Positions 59,037 to 64,000 of a stretch of 64,000 nt of DNA are shown one piece after another. The position numbers were made by a program, and so were the translations under genes. Source of the DNA: Nocardia albiluteola (GTDB lineage Bacteria; Actinomycetota; Actinomycetes; Mycobacteriales; Mycobacteriaceae); assembly GCF_018860155.1 (NCBI RefSeq), contig NZ_JAHKNI010000007.1:1-64000 (forward strand). The letters are read 5' to 3'. Below the pieces are notes generated by a model that had not been told where the DNA came from, ran no database searches, and saw only the letters and a list, made by a program, of their open reading frames with translations. The number at the start of each line of letters is the position of its first letter. Positions within the stretch are counted from its first letter, which is position 1.

Positions 59037-59090
59037 CCGGCCGCCGTCACGACGGTCCAGCGGCAGGAATCGCGGCGTGTCGGCGCACCG

Positions 59091-59435
59091 TTATGCGGCC
59101 CCGTTGGGGATCCCCTTGGCGCCCCACAACTCGGCGATGCGACCGTCGGCGACGCGGAAGATCTCGACCAGCGTCGCGGTCTGGCCGTTCTCGGTCATGC
59201 CGTGCACCGTGGAGCGCAGGGCGACCCGGTCACCGTCGCCGAAGATATCGTCGATCGCGGTGAACGACTGCGGGTACATCGACGCCATGGCCTCCCAGGC
59301 CGAGCGGACGGCGTCACGGCCCGCGTCCAGGGGATGGCTGTAGAAATCGGGGGCGAAGAGCTCCGTGATCGCGTCGAAGTCGCGGTTATTGAAGGCCTCG
59401 TGCATTCGGCGGCCGAGTGCGATGGAATCAGTCAC
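59091..59435 (-). CDS. SnoaL-like/NTF2-fold protein
   Basis: 114 aa from GTG 59435; GTG 59468 would add 11 residues. Begins MTDSIALGRRMHEAFNNRDFD, then ELFAPDFYSHPLDAGRDAV and the terminal VADGRIAELWGAKG, typical of SnoaL-type NTF2 folds, which are ester cyclases, isomerases or binding proteins. Function unknown. Convergent with the HELTH gene, divergent from pimB'. Confidence 0.78.
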   Translation of the reverse strand: MTDSIALGRRMHEAFNNRDFDAITELFAPDFYSHPLDAGRDAVRSAWEAMASMYPQSFTAIDDIFGDGDRVALRSTVHGMTENGQTATLVEIFRVADGRIAELWGAKGIPNGAA

Positions 59436-59532
59436 GTGTCCATACCACCGGCGATCAGGATGCGGCACAAGTTATTTCACGGCCGTCGAGCCGGGGCGAA
59501 CGGTGTCGCCCACTCTCGTTAGACTCGCCCGC

Positions 59533-60696
59533 ATGGCGCGCACCCTGCTGGTCACCAACGATTTCCCCCCTCGACCGGGCGGAATCCAGTCGTACCTGCA
59601 CGCGCTGGCGCTGCGGTTGCCGCCCGACGAACTGGTCGTCTACGCGCCGCGGTGGCGCGGGGATTCGCACCTGAAGTTCGACGCGCAGCAGCCCTTCCAG
59701 GTGATCCGCCATCCCACCACGCTGATGGTGCCGACGCCGCTGGTGCTGCGACGGGCGGCGAAGCTGCTGCGCGACGAGCGTTGCGACACGGTCTGGTTCG
59801 GCGCGGCAGCGCCGCTGGCGTTGCTGTCGCCGATGCTGCGGCGCGCGGGTGCCCAGCGGATCCTGGCCAGCACCCACGGGCACGAGGTCGGATGGTCGAT
59901 GCTGCCGGGCGCGCGGCAGTCGCTGCGCGCGATCGGCAATACGACCGACACCATCACCTATGTCAGCAAGTACACGCGGCGGCGGTTCGCGGCCGCGTTC
60001 GGACGGCATGCGGCACTGGAATATCTGTCGCCGGGCGTGGATGCCGAGACCTTCCGACCGGATCCGGCCGCGCGTGCCGAGCTGCGCGCCCGCTACGGCC
60101 TGGGCGAGCGGCCGACCATCCTGTGCCTGTCCCGGCTGGTTCCGCGCAAGGGGCAGGACATGCTGATCATCGCGATGCGGGAGATCAAGGACCGGGTCGA
60201 CGGCGCGGTGCTGGTGATCGCGGGCGGTGGCCCGTACGAGGATCGCCTGCGCGCGCTGGCGACGGCCCTCGAGCTGGACGATCACGTCGTGTTCACCGGC
60301 CGGGTGCCCTCGGCCGAGCTCGCGGCGCACCACACCATCGCCGACGTCTTCGCGATGCCGTGCCGCACGCGCGGCGCCGGGCTGGACGTCGAGGGGCTGG
60401 GCATCGTCTATCTCGAGGCCTCGGCGAGCGGTGTTCCGGTGGTGGCCGGAAAATCCGGCGGCGCACCGGAAACCGTGCAGGAGGGCCGCACCGGACATGT
60501 GGTCGACGGCCGCTCGCCGGTGGAGATCACCGATGCGATCGTCTCGGTGCTGTCCGACCGGGATGCCGCCGCGGAGATGGGCGCCGCCGGACGGGAGTGG
60601 GTGCGGTCGCAGTGGCAGTGGGACGCCCGCGGTGCGCGGCTGCGCGACCTGCTCGACGGGAAGGTGCGGTCGAGCGGCGCGGATCGTTTGGGCTAG
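59533..60696 (+). CDS. pimB': GDP-mannose-dependent PIM1 alpha-1,6-mannosyltransferase
   Basis: 387 aa, GT4 family, orthologue of Rv2188c (PimB'), which adds the second mannose to phosphatidylinositol mannoside in the inner membrane leaflet. Begins MARTLLVTNDFPPRPGGIQ; donor site with LVPRKGQDML and the GT4 signature EASASGVPVVAGKSGGAPE with catalytic/donor-binding Glu. Start ATG 59533: TAGACT (59520-59525) is 7 nt upstream with no ribosome-binding site, indicating a leaderless mRNA. Supports a PIM-containing envelope. Confidence 0.93.
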   Translation: MARTLLVTNDFPPRPGGIQSYLHALALRLPPDELVVYAPRWRGDSHLKFDAQQPFQVIRHPTTLMVPTPLVLRRAAKLLRDERCDTVWFGAAAPLALLSPMLRRAGAQRILASTHGHEVGWSMLPGARQSLRAIGNTTDTITYVSKYTRRRFAAAFGRHAALEYLSPGVDAETFRPDPAARAELRARYGLGERPTILCLSRLVPRKGQDMLIIAMREIKDRVDGAVLVIAGGGPYEDRLRALATALELDDHVVFTGRVPSAELAAHHTIADVFAMPCRTRGAGLDVEGLGIVYLEASASGVPVVAGKSGGAPETVQEGRTGHVVDGRSPVEITDAIVSVLSDRDAAAEMGAAGREWVRSQWQWDARGARLRDLLDGKVRSSGADRLG

Positions 60697-60787
60697 GCGT
60701 ACCTCCGCATTCGCTCCGGCCGCATTCGCTCCGGCCATCCGCGGTCTCGGGACGGCTGCGCCGACAGCGTCCACTAAGCTCACCCGC

Positions 60788-61198
60788 ATGAGTAGCATCC
60801 AGGTGGCCGACCAGACATTTGTCGCAGCCCCCGGGTCCGCCGTCGGCGAGCTGCTGGCCGATCGGGCCCGGTGGCGCCGCTGGTGGCCCGATCTCACCCT
60901 GGAGGTGCGAGAGGACCGGGCCGACAAGGGAATCCGGTGGACCGTCGGAGGCGCGGTGACCGGCACCATGGAGGTGTGGCTCGAGCCCTCGCTGGACGGG
61001 GTGATCCTGCACTACTTCCTGCATGCCGAGCCGGCGCGGCCCGTGACCGCGGGCCCGGCGGCGATGCGCGAACTGCTGGCGGTCAATCGGGCCCGCCGCG
61101 TCGCGGGCAAGAAGATGTCCTTCGAGATCAAGGCGCGCCTGGAGGCAGGGCGCGCGGCCGGGGAGCCGCCCGCCCACTCCCGCCTCGTCACCACCTGA
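60788..61198 (+). CDS. SRPBCC/polyketide cyclase-like protein, 136 aa
   Basis: Begins MSSIQVADQTFVAAPGSAVGELL; LVDRARWRRWWPDLTLE-like START-fold pattern (RARWRRWWPDLTLEVRED). In position it resembles Rv2186c. Likely a lipid or hydrophobic ligand carrier. TAAGCT (60775-60780) precedes ATG 60788 by 7 nt with no ribosome-binding site, so leaderless. A 15-base direct repeat GCATTCGCTCCGGCC lies between this gene and pimB'. Confidence 0.8.
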   Translation: MSSIQVADQTFVAAPGSAVGELLADRARWRRWWPDLTLEVREDRADKGIRWTVGGAVTGTMEVWLEPSLDGVILHYFLHAEPARPVTAGPAAMRELLAVNRARRVAGKKMSFEIKARLEAGRAAGEPPAHSRLVTT

Positions 61199-61244
61199 AT
61201 CCCGTTCTCCCGCACCGCACGCCGGAAAGGAATCGCTTTCAGCC

Positions 61245-61682
61245 ATGGCCGACCGGACCCAGAGGTCGATCATCATCGATGCCCCGTCGGATCAGGTGAT
61301 GGCCGTCATCGCCGACCTGGAGTCGTACCCGGAATGGGTGGCGGCCGCGCGTTCGGTGGAGATCCTGGACAAATTTCCCGACGGCCGCGCGCACACCGCG
61401 CGGTTCGTGCTCGACGCGGGCGTCGTCAAGGACACCTATGTGCTGTCCTATACCTGGCGCCCGGACGGCAAGGCGGTGAGCTGGCAGCTGTCCAGCGGTG
61501 ACCTGCAGAAGGCCCAGGACGGCAGCTACGAGCTGATCGCGCAGTCCGACGGCACCACCCAGGTCGTCTACGAACTCACCGTGGACCTGACCATCCCGAT
61601 GATCGGCATGTTCAAGCGCAAGGCCGAGAAGGTCATCACCGATACGGCCCTGAAGGAACTCAAGAAGCGGGTCGAGGGCTGA
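61245..61682 (+). CDS. SRPBCC family protein (Rv2185c-like)
   Basis: 145 aa. Starts MADRTQRSIIIDAPSDQVMA, then LESYPEWVAAARSVEIL, and ends VPMIGMFKRKAEKVITDTALKELKKRVEG-like, matching mycobacterial Rv2185c (144 aa) throughout. START-type fold with a hydrophobic cavity; ligand unknown. ATG 61245 with GGAAAGG upstream. Next to an ArsA-like ATPase, as in M. tuberculosis. Confidence 0.9.
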   Translation: MADRTQRSIIIDAPSDQVMAVIADLESYPEWVAAARSVEILDKFPDGRAHTARFVLDAGVVKDTYVLSYTWRPDGKAVSWQLSSGDLQKAQDGSYELIAQSDGTTQVVYELTVDLTIPMIGMFKRKAEKVITDTALKELKKRVEG

Positions 61683-61708
61683 GGCGAAGCGGACCGGGGC
61701 GAACCGGC

Positions 61709-63019
61709 GTGCCGACCCGGCTGGAGCTGTTCGCGGGCAAGGGCGGCGTCGGGAAGACGACGCTCGCCTGTGCGGCCGCGATGTCGTACCGCGATGCGGG
61801 GGAGCGGGTGCTGCTCGCCTCGCTGGACCAGGCGCACTCCCTGGGCGATGCGCTCGGCTTCCGGTTCCCGCACGACCCCGGCACGGTGGCCGGGATCACC
61901 ACGGTGCTGCCCGATCTGGATGTCATCGAGCTGGATTCCCTTGCGCTGCTGGAGGATCGCTTCCGTGACGTGGTCCGCACGCTGGACGGCGCCGGCCACG
62001 AACACGGGGTGGACATCGCGGCGCTGGACCCGGCCGAGCTGACCGGGCTGCCCGGCGTGCAGGAACTCTTGATGCTCACCGAGATCGCCGAATTCGCTGC
62101 CGACGACGACTGGGACGTGATCGTCCTGGACTGCCCGCCCTCTGCGGACATGCTCCGCATCGTGACCGGTCCCGACACGCTCCTGGGCTACCTCGAGCGG
62201 ATCTGGCCGGCGCACTCGCGTGCGTTGAGCGCGTCCGGCCGGAACGTGCGGCTCGCGGTCCTGGCCGCGACCGTGGAGCGCATCGCCACCGCGGTGACCG
62301 GGGTGCGCGACCTGCTCGCCGATCCCGAACGCACCGGTGCGCGACTGATCACGGTCGCCGAGCAGGTCGCGTCGGCTGAATCGGCGCGGATGCGTTCGGC
62401 GGCGGCACTGCTGGGGCTGCGGCTCGAGGAGGTGGTGGTCAACAAGGTGCTGCCGCCGCTGGAACCGGCGCCCGCCGCCGCGGATTCCACCCGGCATCCG
62501 GCGGTCGAGTGGTATGCGCGGCGCCGCGCCGAACAGCTCGCCGTCGTGGCCGCGCTGCGCGCGGGAATACCGGAGGTTCCGGTCCGGATCGTCCACCACA
62601 GCGGGCCCGAGCCGGTGGGCCTGCAATCGTTGGCGGCCCTGTCCTTCGTGCCGCTCGCGGCGGTGCCGGGGGCGCCGCTCGCGGTGATGGACATGCCGGG
62701 AAAACGGGCGGAGGACGCCGGAGACCCTATGCTTGGCGACGACACCGCGGCCGCGCGGCCCGTCGAGGCGCAGGTACAGCTGGAATCGGGTACGGGGCTG
62801 CGGTCGGTGTACACATTGCGACTGCAACTACCCGTGGTCGACCCGGCGACGCTGCGCCTGGGACGAGTGGAGGACGATTTGATCGTGGGAGCGGACGGAA
62901 TCCGGCGCAGGCTGCGCCTGGCCCCGGTGCTGCGGCGATGTGCGGTCGAGGGCGCCGAACTCGACGGCGGCCGCCTGGTCGTGCGTTTCCGTCCCGATCC
63001 CGAGGTGTGGCCGCGATGA
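61709..63019 (+). CDS. ArsA-like anion-transporting ATPase family protein
   Basis: 436 aa, orthologue of Rv2184c. Deviant Walker A is GKGGVGKTT (residues 10-18), DxxxxPSADMLR supplies the switch Asp, and DQAHSLGDALG is the A/P-loop-adjacent segment. Only one ATPase half is present, as in bacterial single-domain Get3/ArsA. A C-terminal domain (about 330-436) with beta character follows. Function in mycobacteria is unknown; arsenite transport is unlikely. Start GTG 61709. Ends with ATGA overlap. Confidence 0.87.
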   Translation: MPTRLELFAGKGGVGKTTLACAAAMSYRDAGERVLLASLDQAHSLGDALGFRFPHDPGTVAGITTVLPDLDVIELDSLALLEDRFRDVVRTLDGAGHEHGVDIAALDPAELTGLPGVQELLMLTEIAEFAADDDWDVIVLDCPPSADMLRIVTGPDTLLGYLERIWPAHSRALSASGRNVRLAVLAATVERIATAVTGVRDLLADPERTGARLITVAEQVASAESARMRSAAALLGLRLEEVVVNKVLPPLEPAPAAADSTRHPAVEWYARRRAEQLAVVAALRAGIPEVPVRIVHHSGPEPVGLQSLAALSFVPLAAVPGAPLAVMDMPGKRAEDAGDPMLGDDTAAARPVEAQVQLESGTGLRSVYTLRLQLPVVDPATLRLGRVEDDLIVGADGIRRRLRLAPVLRRCAVEGAELDGGRLVVRFRPDPEVWPR

Positions 63020-63543
63020 CGGACGACCGGCAGGGCCCGGAGGGGAGCCCCGACGACTGGCACGACCCGTCGCACGAGTCGGGTCTGGGCGAGCTCACCG
63101 AAGAACTGCGGCTGCTGGCCGAGGCGGTACTAGAGCGGGTCGAGCCGATGCTGCGCCGCGCGTCGGCCGAAGGGCGTGCCGAATGGGGTGGCTGCGGCTG
63201 GTGCCCGGTGTGCGCGGCGGCGGCACTGGCGCGCGGAGAGCACCACGACGTGGTCGCCGCTCTGGCCGGGCACGGGACCGCGATCGTGACGGTGTTGCGC
63301 GAGGCGCTGGCCGGTATGCCGGTCGACCCCGTCATGCCCACCGATTCCGGCACCCCGCCCGAGGGGCGGATCGGCGAGCCCGGCGATGCGGCCCAGTTCC
63401 CGGCCTCCGGTGAGACGTCCGGCACCGCCGGGGATCGCGCCGCGCCCGGACCCGAATCGCGTTCCGGGAGACTCGGACCCGATTCCCCGCCCGGCGGCAC
63501 GAAACCCAGGTACGTCTCGATCCCGGTGCAGATCAACCGATGA
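63016..63543 (+). CDS. Small CxxC protein (Rv2183c-like)
   Basis: 175 aa. ATG 63016 overlaps the previous stop (ATGA), and its own stop overlaps the ROK gene start. A helical N-terminal part (ELTEELRLLAEAVLERVEP) is followed by WGGCGWCPVCAA, two CxxC pairs close together, likely a zinc site, and a Pro/Gly-rich C-terminal tail. Rv2183c (127 aa) is the counterpart; the longer tail here is low complexity. Function unknown. Confidence 0.78.
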   Translation: MTDDRQGPEGSPDDWHDPSHESGLGELTEELRLLAEAVLERVEPMLRRASAEGRAEWGGCGWCPVCAAAALARGEHHDVVAALAGHGTAIVTVLREALAGMPVDPVMPTDSGTPPEGRIGEPGDAAQFPASGETSGTAGDRAAPGPESRSGRLGPDSPPGGTKPRYVSIPVQINR

Positions 63544-64000
63544 CCACGCGCATCGGGCGGGAGCGGCCCCTGACCGTCGGAATCGACGTCGGCGGCACCA
63601 ATATTCGCGCGTCGGTCGTCGACGGCGCGGGCGAGGTGCTCGACACGGTGCAGGCCCCGACCCCGCATTCGGAACAGGCGCTCGAGGACGGGCTCGAGCG
63701 CGCCGTGCGTGAGTTGTGTGCGCGCAACACGATCGGCGCGGTCGGGCTCGCGGTGGCCGGATTCGTGGACGAGACGCGCACCTCGGTGCGATTCGCCCCG
63801 CATCTGCCGTGGGAGGACTCGCCCGTCGCGCGCCGGCTGTCCGACCGGCTCGGGCTGCCGGTGATCCTCGAGCACGACGCCAACGCCGCGATGTGGGCGG
63901 AGTATCGCTTCGGCGCGGCGGCCGGCGCCCACAACGGGGTACTGGTGGCCATCGGCACCGGAATCGGCGCGGCGCTGCTGGTCGGCGGGCAGCTGTACCG
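63540..64000 (+). CDS. ROK-family glucokinase, N-terminal part, runs off window
   Basis: 153 codons are visible from ATG 63540, which overlaps the previous stop (ATGA). ATP-binding DVGGTNIRASVVD (about residues 15-27), sugar-binding EHDANAAMWAEYRFG with the catalytic aspartate in HDANA, and GVLVAIGTGIGAALLVGG. The ROK signature with zinc ligands (CGxxGCxE) lies beyond the edge. A glucose kinase is expected, but regulators and other sugar kinases share this N-terminus. Confidence 0.9.
   Translation, partial: MTTRIGRERPLTVGIDVGGTNIRASVVDGAGEVLDTVQAPTPHSEQALEDGLERAVRELCARNTIGAVGLAVAGFVDETRTSVRFAPHLPWEDSPVARRLSDRLGLPVILEHDANAAMWAEYRFGAAAGAHNGVLVAIGTGIGAALLVGGQLY

Overview
The window is high-GC actinomycete DNA. 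Its gene order follows the Mycobacterium tuberculosis block around Rv2182c-Rv2215: dlaT/sucB, pepB, gcvT, ilvE, adoK, ErpA-like, DUF3043, cobT, cobS, asnB, ctaC, ctaF, trpD, ctaE-qcrCAB, an Rv2191-like nuclease, NlpC/P60 hydrolases, pimB', and a run resembling Rv2185c-Rv2183c. An antigen-85-like esterase, pimB', F420-type and DUF2637 proteins point to a mycolic-acid-producing genus. Nocardia is my best guess and Rhodococcus or a relative is possible. No rRNA, tRNA, CRISPR array or intact insertion sequence was seen.

Layout. 0-10.7 kb: the 5' part of a two-lipoyl-domain acyltransferase (minus), a small conserved protein, leucyl aminopeptidase, gcvT, ilvE, a metallo-beta-lactamase-fold hydrolase, adenosine kinase, an A-type Fe-S carrier, DUF3043, two tiny overlapping genes and a GlxA-type regulator. 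10.7-24.1 kb: a zinc-finger/HTH protein with a twin-palindrome promoter, a repeat array leading into a fused cobU-cobT gene, cobS, a Tat-type purple acid phosphatase, a GH38 alpha-mannosidase, asnB, and ctaC-ctaF. 24.2-45 kb: accessory genes lying between parts of the respiratory supercomplex that are close together in M. tuberculosis. This stretch holds a PAPS-synthesis plus sulfotransferase cluster, a hydrolase pair with an ArsR-like regulator, an antigen-85-like esterase, and a TetR-controlled beta-oxidation-like operon carrying the stub of an acyl-CoA ligase gene. 45-64 kb: trpD, ctaE-qcrC-qcrA-qcrB, a DUF2637 membrane protein, the nuclease, two NlpC/P60 peptidoglycan hydrolases, an anchored HELTH-motif metalloprotein, pimB', two SRPBCC proteins, an ArsA-like ATPase, a small CxxC protein and the start of a ROK glucokinase.

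The most unusual signal is a dispersed repeat, found as short coding cassettes of about 18-31 codons. Its 3' end reads in frame as EPSA(S/G)E(V/A)(E/Q)x-stop, contains the ribosome-binding site, and in the gene-adjacent copies its stop codon overlaps the start codon of the next gene (ATGA or GTGA). It occurs three times in tandem before cobUT, once between cysD and cysNC, once before an FAD-linked oxidase gene, and once as an orphan upstream of sucB. Separately, about eleven genes show a TANNNT hexamer 6-8 nt before the start with no Shine-Dalgarno sequence, the arrangement expected of leaderless mRNAs.
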